Shown in pieces: positions 33,391 to 42,712 of a stretch of 64,000 bases of DNA (positions are counted from its first letter, which is position 1; each line of letters starts with the position of its first letter). The notes beneath the pieces were generated by a model that was given only the letters and a program-made list of their open reading frames with translations, searched no databases and had not been told where the DNA came from. Source of the stretch: Sedimentitalea sp042687825 (GTDB lineage Bacteria > Pseudomonadota > Alphaproteobacteria > Rhodobacterales > Rhodobacteraceae); NCBI RefSeq assembly GCF_042687825.1, contig NZ_JBHUQE010000001.1:1-64000 (forward strand), given 5' to 3'. The translations under genes were made by a program, and so were the position numbers.

Positions 33391-36216
33391 ATGAGTTTCA
33401 CCCAACCCGATCTCGACACCTCTCCGAAAGTGTCCGACGAGGTTCGTCAAACGACCTGTTACATGTGCGCCTGCCGCTGCGGCATCAACGTGCACATGAA
33501 GACCGGCCCCGACGGCAAAAAACAGGTCGCTTATATCGAGGGCAACCGCGATCACCCGGTGAACCGGGGCGTGCTGTGCGCCAAGGGCAGCGCCGGCATC
33601 ATGCAGCACAACGCGCCGTCGCGGCTGCGCGCGCCACTGAAACGGGTCGGGCCGCGCGGGTCCGGCGAATACCGCGAGATTTCCTGGGACGAGGCGATCT
33701 CGACCGCTGTCGGCTGGCTGGCTCCGCTGCATGAAACCGCGCCGCACAAGCTGGCCTTTTTCACCGGCCGCGACCAGAGCCAGTCCTTTACCAGTTTCTG
33801 GGCGCAGAATTTCGGCACGCCGAACTATGCCGCGCATGGCGGGTTCTGCTCGGTCAACATGGCGGCTGCGGGGATCTATACGATGGGCGGCGCGTTCTGG
33901 GAATTCGGTCAGCCCGACTGGGACCGCGCCAAGCTGTTCCTGCTGTTCGGGGTGGCCGAGGACCATGACAGCAACCCGATCAAGATCGGCATCGGCAGGC
34001 TCAAGGCGCGCGGCGGCCGGATGATCGGCATCAACCCGATCCGCAGCGGCTATAACGCCGTCGCCGACGACTGGTTCGGCATCACGCCGGGCACCGACGG
34101 TCTGCTGGTGCTGGCGCTGATCCATTGCCTGCTCAAGGCCGGCAAGGTCGATCTGGACTATCTGGCGCGTTTTACCAACGCTCCGGCCATCGTCACCCTC
34201 GAGGGGCTGTTGCATCGCGACGCCGAGGATCGGCTGCAGGTGGTCGACCGCACGGACGGAAAGGTCAAACCCTTTGATGTCCGGGGCATCCGCCCCGACC
34301 TGGCCGCCGAGCTGACGATCGACGGACAGCCCTGTCGCACCGTCTTTCGGCACCTCTCGGAACGCTACCTGGCGCCGGAATACGCGCCCGAAGCGGTTTC
34401 CGAGCGTACCGGCATTCCGGCAAAACGCATCCGCGCGCTGGCCGGCGAACTGGCCCGCGTGGCCTTTGACGAGGCGTTCGAACTGGACCAGCCCTGGACC
34501 GATTTCCGCGGCGAGACCCATGCCACGATGACCGGGCGCCCGGTGGCGATGCATGCGATGCGCGGTGTGTCCGCCCACGCCAACGGCTTTCACACCTGCC
34601 GCGCCATTCATCTGTTGCAGATCCTGCTGGGCACGGTCGAGGTGCCCGGCGGGTTCCGGTTCAAGCCGCCCTATCCCAAACCGGTCGAAGCGCATCCCTC
34701 GCCGCATGGTCAGGGCCGCCCCGGACGGCCGCTGGACGGGCCGCATCTGGGCTTTCCCCGCGGCCCCGAAGACCTGCTGCTGGACGAAAACGGCGCACCA
34801 AAACGCATCGACAAGGCGTTCACCTGGGAAAACCCGATGTCCAGCCACGGGTTGATGCACATGGTGATCGCCAATGCCCATGCCGGCGATCCCTATCGCA
34901 TCGACACGCTGATGATGTACATGGCGAACATGGCGTGGAATTCGTCGATGAACACCAAGGGCGTCATCGACATGCTGACCGCGCGCACCGACGATGGCGG
35001 CTATGTGATCCCCCGCATCATCTATTCCGATGCCTATTCCAGCGAAATGGTGGCTTATGCCGACCTGATCCTGCCCGACACCACCTATCTGGAACGCCAC
35101 GACTGTATTTCGCTGCTGGACCGGCCGATCTGCGAGGCCGATGCAGCCGCCGACGCGATCCGCTGGCCGGTGGCCGACCCCGACCGTCCCGGCCATGCCG
35201 GCGTACGCGGCTTTCAATCGGTGCTGGTGCAACTGGCAAACCGCATCGGCATGCCCGGCTTTGTCGAGAATGACGGTCAGCCGAAGTGGCAGGACTATGC
35301 GGAATACATGGTCAACCACGAGCGCCGCCCCGGCATCGGCCCGCTGATGGGCTGGCGCGGCGCGGATGGCGACCAGACCGGGCGCGGCGCGCCCAACCCG
35401 GATCAGCTGGACCGCTATATAGAGAATGGCGGGTTCTGCGTGCATCACATTCCCGAGGCGGCGCAATACTACAAGCCCTGGAACGCCGCCTATCAGGACT
35501 GGGCCGTCGATCTGGGCCTGTTTGACAGCCCGCAACCCTATCTGTTTACGCTGTGGTCCGAGCCGATGCGGCGGTTCCAGCGCGCCGCCGAGGGTCATGG
35601 TCCGTATCAGCCCCCCGAACATCTGCGCGAACGCCTGCGCGCAACCATGGACCCGCTGCCGATCTGGTATGAGACCGATCAGACCGGCAATGCCGGCTTT
35701 ACCGTCAATGCCCTGACGCAACGCCCGATGGCGATGTATCACAGCTGGGGCAGCCAGAATGCCTGGCTGCGCCAGTTGCACGGGCGAAACCCGCTCTATG
35801 TGCCTACGAAACTGATGCGCCAGCACGGGCTGGTTGACGGCGACTGGGCGCGGGTCACCTCGCCGCATGGGGAAATCACCGTGCCGGTGATGGAAATGGC
35901 GGCGCTGAACGACAACACGGTCTGGACCTGGAACGCCATCGGCAAACGCAAGGGCGCCTGGGCGCTGGACACCGATGCGCCCGAGGCCACGCAGGGGTTC
36001 CTGCTGAACCACCTGATCCACGAATTGCTGCCACCGCGCGGCGACGGGCTGCGCTGGGCGAATTCCGATCCGATCACCGGACAGGCGGCCTGGTTCGATC
36101 TGAAGGTGAAACTGGAAAAGACCGCGCCACCCGCCGAATGCCAGCCGGCCTTTGATCCGATCGGATCGCCGGTCGCGGCGGGGCCGGGCGAACTGGCCTG
36201 GAAGGTCGGCAAATGA
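33391..36216 (+). CDS. soeA: Sulfite dehydrogenase molybdopterin subunit (SoeA-like)
   Basis: This 941-residue protein is of the DMSO-reductase family. It has an N-terminal 4Fe-4S site (Cys23, 26, 30, 63), a candidate Mo ligand Cys in HGGFCSVNM and the C-terminal cofactor domain. No Tat signal is present, so it stays in the cytoplasm, as SoeA of Allochromatium vinosum does. With the iron-sulfur and membrane subunits encoded next it would oxidise sulfite to sulfate and feed electrons to quinone. Roseobacters use such an enzyme for sulfite from taurine. The polysulfide-reductase and formate-dehydrogenase-like relatives are alternatives. The pta/tauR context favours sulfite. Confidence 0.82.
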   Translation: MSFTQPDLDTSPKVSDEVRQTTCYMCACRCGINVHMKTGPDGKKQVAYIEGNRDHPVNRGVLCAKGSAGIMQHNAPSRLRAPLKRVGPRGSGEYREISWDEAISTAVGWLAPLHETAPHKLAFFTGRDQSQSFTSFWAQNFGTPNYAAHGGFCSVNMAAAGIYTMGGAFWEFGQPDWDRAKLFLLFGVAEDHDSNPIKIGIGRLKARGGRMIGINPIRSGYNAVADDWFGITPGTDGLLVLALIHCLLKAGKVDLDYLARFTNAPAIVTLEGLLHRDAEDRLQVVDRTDGKVKPFDVRGIRPDLAAELTIDGQPCRTVFRHLSERYLAPEYAPEAVSERTGIPAKRIRALAGELARVAFDEAFELDQPWTDFRGETHATMTGRPVAMHAMRGVSAHANGFHTCRAIHLLQILLGTVEVPGGFRFKPPYPKPVEAHPSPHGQGRPGRPLDGPHLGFPRGPEDLLLDENGAPKRIDKAFTWENPMSSHGLMHMVIANAHAGDPYRIDTLMMYMANMAWNSSMNTKGVIDMLTARTDDGGYVIPRIIYSDAYSSEMVAYADLILPDTTYLERHDCISLLDRPICEADAAADAIRWPVADPDRPGHAGVRGFQSVLVQLANRIGMPGFVENDGQPKWQDYAEYMVNHERRPGIGPLMGWRGADGDQTGRGAPNPDQLDRYIENGGFCVHHIPEAAQYYKPWNAAYQDWAVDLGLFDSPQPYLFTLWSEPMRRFQRAAEGHGPYQPPEHLRERLRATMDPLPIWYETDQTGNAGFTVNALTQRPMAMYHSWGSQNAWLRQLHGRNPLYVPTKLMRQHGLVDGDWARVTSPHGEITVPVMEMAALNDNTVWTWNAIGKRKGAWALDTDAPEATQGFLLNHLIHELLPPRGDGLRWANSDPITGQAAWFDLKVKLEKTAPPAECQPAFDPIGSPVAAGPGELAWKVGK

Positions 36217-36247
36217 TTCCCGTCAGCGCGCATCAGGAGGGCCATGC

Positions 36248-36997
36248 ATGACCGAACTGCCAGCCACCACCGACCGCCGCCTGGGCCTGGTGATCGACCT
36301 GGACATCTGTGTCGGCTGTCATGCCTGCGTGATCAGCTGCAAAGGCTGGAACACGGAAAACTACGGCGCGCCGCTATCCGATCAGGACCCCTATGGCGGC
36401 GATCCCTCGGGCACCTTCCTGAACCGCGTGCACAGCTACGAGGTTCAGCCCGAGACCGGCGCCGCCCAGCTGATCCATTTCCCGAAATCCTGCCTGCATT
36501 GCCAGGACGCGCCCTGCGTCACGGTCTGCCCCACCGGGGCCAGCTATAAACGGGTCGAGGACGGCATCGTGCTGGTCAACGAAAGCAACTGTATCGGTTG
36601 CGGCCTGTGCGCCTGGGCCTGCCCCTATGGCGCGCGCGAACTGGATCAGGCCGCCGGCGTGATGAAGAAATGCACCCTGTGCGTCGATCGCATCTATAAC
36701 GAGAATCTGCCGGAACGGGACCGCCTGCCCGCCTGTGTGCGCACCTGCCCGGCCGGGGCACGGCATTTCGGCGATTTTGGCGATCCCGACAGCAACGTGT
36801 CGCGGCTGACGGCGGAACGCGGCGGTATGGACCTGATGCCGGAACAGAGCACCGCCCCGGTCAACAAATACCTGCCGCCACGCCGCAAGGACCGGCTGGA
36901 GGGGCAGATCGACGTGCTGGCCCCGTTCCTGGAACCGGTCGCCGAAGATGCCGATGGCTTTCTCGGCTGGCTCGACAAGGCCCTGGAGAAACTCTGA
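36248..36997 (+). CDS. soeB: Sulfite dehydrogenase iron-sulfur subunit (SoeB-like)
   Basis: This 249-residue DmsB-type protein has four cysteine clusters for four 4Fe-4S centres (CVGCHACVISC, CLHCQDAPCVTVCP, CIGCGLCAWACP, CTLC with CVRTCP). It relays electrons from the molybdenum subunit to the membrane anchor. The ATG at 36248 follows CAGGAGG and lies 31 nt after the soeA stop. The longer open frame upstream overlaps soeA and is not used. It overlaps the next gene by one base (TGATG). Confidence 0.9.
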   Translation: MTELPATTDRRLGLVIDLDICVGCHACVISCKGWNTENYGAPLSDQDPYGGDPSGTFLNRVHSYEVQPETGAAQLIHFPKSCLHCQDAPCVTVCPTGASYKRVEDGIVLVNESNCIGCGLCAWACPYGARELDQAAGVMKKCTLCVDRIYNENLPERDRLPACVRTCPAGARHFGDFGDPDSNVSRLTAERGGMDLMPEQSTAPVNKYLPPRRKDRLEGQIDVLAPFLEPVAEDADGFLGWLDKALEKL

Positions 36998-37869
36998 TGC
37001 ATCCGGCCCCCTCTGTCATCCTGTTCACCGCCTGCTCGGGTCTCGGCTTTGGCCTGCTGCTCTGGCTGGGACTCGGCTATCCCGGTGTCACCGGCTGGAC
37101 CGCCTTTGCCTTTTTCGCCATTGCCTATCTGTTGGCGGTGGGCGGGCTCATGGCCTCGACCTTTCACCTGGGGCGCCCCGAACGCGCCGCCAAGGCGTTC
37201 ACCCAATGGCGCAGCAGTTGGCTGAGCCGCGAGGCCTGGTGTGCCCTGACCGCACTGATCGTGATGGCGATTTACGGCGCCGGGCTGGTGTTTGCCGACA
37301 GCCGCTGGGCCGTGCTGGGCCTGATCGGCGCCCTGGCCAGCCTGGGCACGGTCTTTACCACGTCGATGATCTATACCCAGCTCAAAACCGTGCCGCGCTG
37401 GCATACGCCGCTGACACCCGCGCTGTTCTTGTCCCTGTCGGTTGGCGGCGGCGCGCTGCTGGCCGGGCAGGTCACCGCCGCCATCGGGCTGCTGGTGCTG
37501 GCCGGGCTGATCCAGATCGCGCATTGGACGATGGGGGACAAGGCGCTGGCCCGCTCGGGCAGCACCCTGGCCAGCGCCACCGGTCTGGGCGGTATCGGCA
37601 CGGTACGGGCCTTTGAGCCGCCCCATACCGGCAGCAACTATCTGCTACGCGAATTTGTTCACGTGGTCGGGCGCCGGCACAGCGCCAAGCTGCGGCTGAT
37701 CGCGCTGGTCCTGACGGCGCTGCTGCCGGTGCTGTTGCTGCTGCTGCCCTTCAGCCACGCGCTGGCCGGCCTGGCGGTGCTGGCGCATCTGGCCGGCGTC
37801 ATCGTGTCCCGCTGGCTGTTCTTTGCCGAGGCCGAACACGTGGTCGGCCTGTATTACGGCAAACGCTGA
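36997..37869 (+). CDS. soeC: Sulfite dehydrogenase membrane anchor (SoeC/DmsC-like)
   Basis: This 290-residue protein has about eight membrane helices, a STFHLGRPERAAKAFTQWR loop and HTPLTPALFL typical of the DmsC/SoeC quinol-interacting anchor. It ties the SoeAB pair to the inner membrane and passes electrons to the quinone pool. It starts inside the SoeB stop, so the three subunits are translated together. The next gene is convergent and ends 20 nt away. Confidence 0.88.
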   Translation: MHPAPSVILFTACSGLGFGLLLWLGLGYPGVTGWTAFAFFAIAYLLAVGGLMASTFHLGRPERAAKAFTQWRSSWLSREAWCALTALIVMAIYGAGLVFADSRWAVLGLIGALASLGTVFTTSMIYTQLKTVPRWHTPLTPALFLSLSVGGGALLAGQVTAAIGLLVLAGLIQIAHWTMGDKALARSGSTLASATGLGGIGTVRAFEPPHTGSNYLLREFVHVVGRRHSAKLRLIALVLTALLPVLLLLLPFSHALAGLAVLAHLAGVIVSRWLFFAEAEHVVGLYYGKR

Positions 37870-37888
37870 ACTTACCCAACGCGCGGGC

Positions 37889-38812
37889 CTATTCCCATGG
37901 CGCCGGTTCATTGGACTGGATCTGACCAAAGACGTTTTCGCGATGCCAGCGCAGGTTTCCGGGATGCGGCGCGTCACGCGGGTCCTTGGGCGCCAGCAGC
38001 TTGCCGTCCGGTGGCAACAACCGGTTCACGACCTCGCCCGGAACCTTGTTGCGGGACACCAGGATCGTTTGGCGATCCTCGGCAACCGAAATCAGGCCGC
38101 GATCAAACATCCAGTGCAGGGTTCCCGACAGCGCCAGCCCGTTGCGTACCGAGTCACTGCCCTGCCGGTCGACGGGGCGAATATGGGCCGCCTGAACCTC
38201 GGGCCTGCCACCGCCGTTGCGCAGGCGCAGCCCGGACATGGCGCAGCGGTTGTCATAGGCCGTGCGCACCTTGCGCCGAAAGGCGACATCCCGGTACGGG
38301 CGGCGCGTCAGCCGCTCGATCACCGGACGCTCAAACAGCTGGGGTTCCTCTTGCAGGGATGGCGCACCGCTGTCGTACCGGGTCGCTTCCATCTGTTCCA
38401 GGTCCTGCGGCAACCCCAGATTGACGATCCGCGCAAAGTCTTGCTCTGGCAGGCGCCGTACCGCAAGCTGAACGGCACCGCCTTTCTTCGGTGTTCCGTC
38501 AGGTGCAGCCAGCGTAGCCTCCATCGGCCGCCCGTTCCGCAGGCGGGGCACCTCGCGATCAAAGGGCAGGTAGCTGCCGGGTGCGATCAGGGCGAGATAC
38601 CGGCCCTGGACGCCGGGCTTGGGTATGACCCGCTGGATCTTTGCGACGGCAAAATACCCGCGAGGCCCTGCCTTGACCGGCTCATAGTAGATGATCCAGT
38701 CTCCGACCGCCGCCCGCGCGGCCTTCAGATAGGCTTGCGGAAAGTCGTACACCACATCCGGCTCGTCATCATAGATCGAGTCCGCCTTGTGCATCAGAAC
38801 CAGTTTCACCAT
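37889..38812 (-). CDS. HNH endonuclease domain protein
   Basis: This 307-residue protein has a C-terminal HNH_2-type nuclease: NRCAMSGLRL, EVQAAHIRPV, NGLALSGTLHWMFDRG. The last supplies the final His. The N-terminal half (IIYYEPVKAGPRGYFAVAKI) resembles a PUA/EVE-like modified-base reader. A reader plus HNH nuclease is the plan of modification-dependent restriction enzymes, so an HNH defence role is possible. The same architecture is widespread and uncharacterised in roseobacters. The gene stands alone, convergent with soeC. The first ATG is used; its ribosome site is weak. Confidence 0.8.
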   Translation of the reverse strand: MVKLVLMHKADSIYDDEPDVVYDFPQAYLKAARAAVGDWIIYYEPVKAGPRGYFAVAKIQRVIPKPGVQGRYLALIAPGSYLPFDREVPRLRNGRPMEATLAAPDGTPKKGGAVQLAVRRLPEQDFARIVNLGLPQDLEQMEATRYDSGAPSLQEEPQLFERPVIERLTRRPYRDVAFRRKVRTAYDNRCAMSGLRLRNGGGRPEVQAAHIRPVDRQGSDSVRNGLALSGTLHWMFDRGLISVAEDRQTILVSRNKVPGEVVNRLLPPDGKLLAPKDPRDAPHPGNLRWHRENVFGQIQSNEPAPWE

Positions 38813-38878
38813 GCGCCCAGCAAAGCGATGACCGGTTTGAATGCAAGTGCTTCCCGTCGGCCGCCGAACCGGTGTGAC

Positions 38879-39754
38879 CTAGTTCAGCAGCCCGGCATGG
38901 CGCAGCCCGTCCTCGACCAGAGTCTTGGTTTCGTCCAGCAGCCCGGTCAGGGGCGAGCGGACCTCTTCGCTGCACAGACCCAGGCGGGACATGGCGTATT
39001 TCGCGCCGACCAGTCCGGGCTCGGTAAAGATCGCCTTGTGCAGCGGCATCAGCCGGTCCTGGATCTGCAGCGCCGTGGCGAAATCGCCGGCCAGGGTCGC
39101 CGCCTGCATCTGCGCACAAAGCGCCGGTGCGACATTGGCGGTGACCGAGATGCAGCCGACGCCACCCTGGGCGTTGAACCCGTGCGCGGTGGCGTCCTCG
39201 CCCGACAACTGAATGAAATCCGGCCCGCAGGTCAGACGTTGGTCGCAGACCCGCGCCAGATCGCCGGTGGCGTCCTTGACCCCGACGATGCGGGGCAGTT
39301 TCGCCAGCTGACCCATGGTTTCGGGCGTCATGTCCACGACCGACCGGCCGGGAATGTTGTAGATGATGATCGGCAACTCGCTGGCATCGTGGATCGCGGT
39401 GTAATGGGCGATCAGCCCACGCTGGGTCGGCTTGTTGTAATAGGGGGTCACCACCAGCACCGCGTCGGCGCCGACGCTCTGCGCGTGCTGGGCGAATCGC
39501 AGGCTTTCCAGCGTATTGTTCGATCCGGCCCCGGCGATTACCGGCACCCGCCCGGCGGCGGTGCGCACCACCTCGGCCACCACGGTTTCGTGTTCTTCAT
39601 GGCTGAGCGTCGGGCTTTCACCGGTCGTACCCACCGGCACAAGCCCCGAAGATCCCTCGCTGATGTGCCATTCGACCAGCTGTTTGAGCGTTTCCAGATC
39701 CAACTCGCCGTTGCGAAACGGGGTGACGAGGGCTGGCATAGAGCCTTTGAACAT
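38879..39754 (-). CDS. dapA: 4-hydroxy-tetrahydrodipicolinate synthase
   Basis: This 291-residue TIM-barrel enzyme condenses pyruvate and aspartate semialdehyde in lysine and peptidoglycan precursor synthesis. The Schiff-base lysine is Lys160 in GVKDATGD, Tyr132 is in IIYNIPGR, and Thr43-Thr44 are in GTTGESPTL. The start at 39754 follows CAGGAG; a longer frame upstream is ignored. It diverges from a lytic transglycosylase gene 138 nt away, an arrangement that suits joint cell-wall control. Confidence 0.95.
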   Translation of the reverse strand: MFKGSMPALVTPFRNGELDLETLKQLVEWHISEGSSGLVPVGTTGESPTLSHEEHETVVAEVVRTAAGRVPVIAGAGSNNTLESLRFAQHAQSVGADAVLVVTPYYNKPTQRGLIAHYTAIHDASELPIIIYNIPGRSVVDMTPETMGQLAKLPRIVGVKDATGDLARVCDQRLTCGPDFIQLSGEDATAHGFNAQGGVGCISVTANVAPALCAQMQAATLAGDFATALQIQDRLMPLHKAIFTEPGLVGAKYAMSRLGLCSEEVRSPLTGLLDETKTLVEDGLRHAGLLN

Positions 39755-39892
39755 GGGCACGCTCCTGTTGCTTGCGGTTGACACAAATTTACGCCAATGG
39801 CACCGTGATTTTTCCGCGATTGTGTGTTGATCCCGGCAAGCCACGGCTTATCGTCACAGGCTCTAGCCTTGGTTTATCGGGAAATGCAAGTG

Positions 39893-41851
39893 ATGTTGCG
39901 CATTCTGGCGTTTGTGCTTTGCCTTTGTGTAACTTTGCCGGGGGCCGCCTTGGCGGACGAGGCGGCGCGGCTGACCGGCGTTTTCCAGGCCTTGCGCAAG
40001 GGCGACTGGGCCGAGGCGCGCGCCACCGCCGGCCAGCCCGGCAGCCTGGCGCGCGACATCGTGGAATGGCACCGGCTGCGCGCCGGGTTGGGCGATGCCG
40101 CCGAAGTCAGCGATTTCCTGAGCCGCCGGGCCGACTGGCCGGGGCTGGCCTGGCTGCGGCGCAAGAGCGAGTCGGCCATGGACGTGTTGCCCGATGCTGA
40201 GTTGCTGGCCTTTTACGCCGACGAACCGCCGCAATCGCCCGAAGGGGTGCTGGGCTATGCCCGGGCGCTGAAGGCCAGCGGGCAAGCCGGCGATGGCGAG
40301 GCCGAACTGGTGATCGCCTGGCGGACCATGCCAATGGGGCGGCTGATCCAGGCCGCCTATCTGCAGGACCATGCCGATCTGCTGGCGCCGCATCATGCCG
40401 CCCGGCTGGACCGGTTGCTGTGGGACGGCCACCTGGTCAGCGCCCGCCGCATGTTGCCGCTGGTGCCTGATGGCCACCGCGCCCTGGCCGAGGCGCGGAT
40501 CGCCCTGCGCGAGATGGCGCCCGGCGTGGACGACCGGATCGCCGCGGTTCCGCAGGCGCTGCAGAACTCGGCCGGCCTGGCCCATGACCGCTTTGTCTGG
40601 CGCCATCGCAAGGGCCGTACCGAAGACGCGATTGCCCTGCTCGAGGCGCGCAGCATCAGCGCCGCGGCGTTGGGTGAACCCGACAAATGGGCCTATCGCC
40701 GGGCCAGCCTGGCCCGCCAGCAGATGCGCGCGGGTCAAGGCGCGCGGGCCTATCGCATCGCCGCCAACAACCACCTGACCGAAGGCTCGGCCTATGCCGA
40801 CCTGGAATGGCTGGCCGGGTTCATCGCCCTGCGGCAATTGAACGATCCGCAGACCGCGCTGCGGCATTTCCGCAATTTCGATGCCGCTGTGGTCTCGCCG
40901 ATCAGCAAGGGGCGCGCCGGGTATTGGCTGGGCCGCGCGCACGAGGCGCTGGCCGACAGTGACGGCGCCCATGCCGCCTATGCCATGGGGGCCGAGTACC
41001 AGACCTCGTATTACGGGCTGTTGGCGGCCGAGCGCATCGGCCGGCCCTTTGATCCGGTGCTGGCGGATCCGCCTGACCTGCCGCCCTGGGATCAGGCTGC
41101 GTTCATGTCCTCGAGCGTCCTCAAGGCCGGTCTCTTGCTGTTGCAGGCCGATCAGCTGAATCTGGGCGAACGTTTCCTGACGCATCTGGTCGAATCGCTG
41201 GACCCGGTGCAGGCGGGGCAGTTGGGCGAGATGGCAATCGATCTGAGCCAGCCGCACCTGGCGGTAATGATCGCCAAGCGCGCGGCCCGCCAGGCGGTGG
41301 TGCTGCCGGCGGCCTATTATCCGCTGCACCCGGTGGCCCGCCAGAACCTGCCGATGGCACCCGAAATGACCCTGGCCATCGCCCGGCGCGAAAGCGAGTT
41401 CGATCCCACGGTGATCAGCGGTGCCGGGGCGCGCGGACTGATGCAGGTGATGCCCGCCACCGCCCAGGCCGTCGCCACGCAGATGGGCATCGTGTCGGCC
41501 CATGCCACCGGACGGCTGACGCAGGACTGGGAATACAACGCCAAGCTGGGCGCGCGCTATCTGGCCGGTCTGGCTGGCGGATTCGACGGCAATGTGGTGC
41601 TGATGGCGGCCGGCTACAACGCCGGACCGGGTCGGCCGTTGCAATGGATTCTGAACCATGGGGATCCGCGCCTGCCCTCGGTCGACGTGGTGGACTGGGT
41701 CGAGTTCATCCCGTTCAACGAGACCCGCAACTATGTGATGCGCGTCACCGAAAGCCTGCCGGTCTATCGCGCCCGGCTGGGGCTGGATCCGCTGCCTGTG
41801 CCGTTCTCGCACGAACTGGCCGGTTCAACGCTGAACGCGTTCGCGCCATAG
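39893..41851 (+). CDS. Soluble lytic murein transglycosylase
   Basis: This 652-residue periplasmic protein has a signal peptide (MLRILAFVLCLCVTLPGAALA), a long alpha-helical superhelix of TPR-like repeats and a C-terminal SLT domain with the catalytic Glu about 500 in RRESEFDP, then GARGLMQVMPATA and YNAGPGRP. It cuts glycan strands to 1,6-anhydro products in wall turnover. The 3' end overlaps the convergent EamA gene by 27 nt, so the two messages are complementary there. A start three codons upstream (39884) is possible. Confidence 0.92.
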   Translation: MLRILAFVLCLCVTLPGAALADEAARLTGVFQALRKGDWAEARATAGQPGSLARDIVEWHRLRAGLGDAAEVSDFLSRRADWPGLAWLRRKSESAMDVLPDAELLAFYADEPPQSPEGVLGYARALKASGQAGDGEAELVIAWRTMPMGRLIQAAYLQDHADLLAPHHAARLDRLLWDGHLVSARRMLPLVPDGHRALAEARIALREMAPGVDDRIAAVPQALQNSAGLAHDRFVWRHRKGRTEDAIALLEARSISAAALGEPDKWAYRRASLARQQMRAGQGARAYRIAANNHLTEGSAYADLEWLAGFIALRQLNDPQTALRHFRNFDAAVVSPISKGRAGYWLGRAHEALADSDGAHAAYAMGAEYQTSYYGLLAAERIGRPFDPVLADPPDLPPWDQAAFMSSSVLKAGLLLLQADQLNLGERFLTHLVESLDPVQAGQLGEMAIDLSQPHLAVMIAKRAARQAVVLPAAYYPLHPVARQNLPMAPEMTLAIARRESEFDPTVISGAGARGLMQVMPATAQAVATQMGIVSAHATGRLTQDWEYNAKLGARYLAGLAGGFDGNVVLMAAGYNAGPGRPLQWILNHGDPRLPSVDVVDWVEFIPFNETRNYVMRVTESLPVYRARLGLDPLPVPFSHELAGSTLNAFAP

Positions 41852-42712
41852 GGTGAACAGGCCCGCACCGACGATGATCGCCGCGCCGATGACCACATTC
41901 ATCCGCAAGCTCTCCTGAAACACCACGATGCCCATGGCCGAGGCGAACACCAGTTGGAAATAGGCAAAGGGCTGCACCGCGCTGGCCTCGGCCACCTCAT
42001 AGCACCGGATCAGCAGCCAATGGCCCAGCACACCGGAGACACACAGAGTCGCCATCCACCCCCAGTCGGCCGCGGACATCGGCTCCCAGAACCAGGCACC
42101 CACCGCCGTCATCACGACCGCCCCGACCGTTCCGGTCCAGAAAAAGCTGGTGGCCGTTCTGTCGCGCCGCGCGGCATAGCGGTTCAGCAGCCCGTAGATC
42201 GCGAACATCACCGCCGACACCAGCGGTATGATCGCCCAGGGATCGAAAACCCCCAGCCCCGGTTGCAGGATGATCAGGATGCCGACAAATCCGACACCGA
42301 TGGCGCTCCAGCGCCGCCAGCCGACCTGCTCGCCCAGAATTGGCCCCGACAGGGCGGCGATCAGCAAGGGATAGCAGGCAAACACCGCATGGCTTTCCAC
42401 CAGCCCCAGAATGGTGAAGCCAAGAACCGCGATGCAGATCTCGGCGACCAGCAGAACCGCGCGCGTGATCTGAATGCCGGGCTGGTCGGTTCGCGCCGCC
42501 GCCCGCAGGCCGCCGGCCGCCCGGGTCGCGATGGCGATGACAAAGGCGGCAAAGAACCAGTAGCGGATCATCACCACCATCAGAACGTTGTACTGCCCGG
42601 CCAGGTGCCGTGAAATGCCGTCCTGCATCGCAAAGACCACGGTGGTGGCGATCATCAACAGGATGCCCAGGGGCACGTTGTTGCTCTGCGGCTGGATTTC
42701 CGAGTTGCTCAC
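41825..42712 (-). CDS. EamA-family (DMT) membrane transporter
   Basis: This 295-residue protein has ten membrane helices in two EamA repeats. Each repeat carries a glutamate-rich loop: ILGEQVGWRRWSAIGVG and VVFQESLRMNVVIGA. It is probably an exporter of a small metabolite. Translation starts at a GTG that overlaps the mnmD stop by 4 nt (GTGA), so it is coupled to mnmD. The C-terminal 27 nt overlap the transglycosylase gene on the other strand. The longer frame to 43009 lies inside mnmD and is rejected. Confidence 0.88.
   Translation of the reverse strand: MSNSEIQPQSNNVPLGILLMIATTVVFAMQDGISRHLAGQYNVLMVVMIRYWFFAAFVIAIATRAAGGLRAAARTDQPGIQITRAVLLVAEICIAVLGFTILGLVESHAVFACYPLLIAALSGPILGEQVGWRRWSAIGVGFVGILIILQPGLGVFDPWAIIPLVSAVMFAIYGLLNRYAARRDRTATSFFWTGTVGAVVMTAVGAWFWEPMSAADWGWMATLCVSGVLGHWLLIRCYEVAEASAVQPFAYFQLVFASAMGIVVFQESLRMNVVIGAAIIVGAGLFTLWRERVQR

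Noticed and set aside
33319..36021. A 900-codon minus-strand frame opposite soeA
   Set aside because: soeA carries complete family motifs on the other strand; the antisense frame has none.
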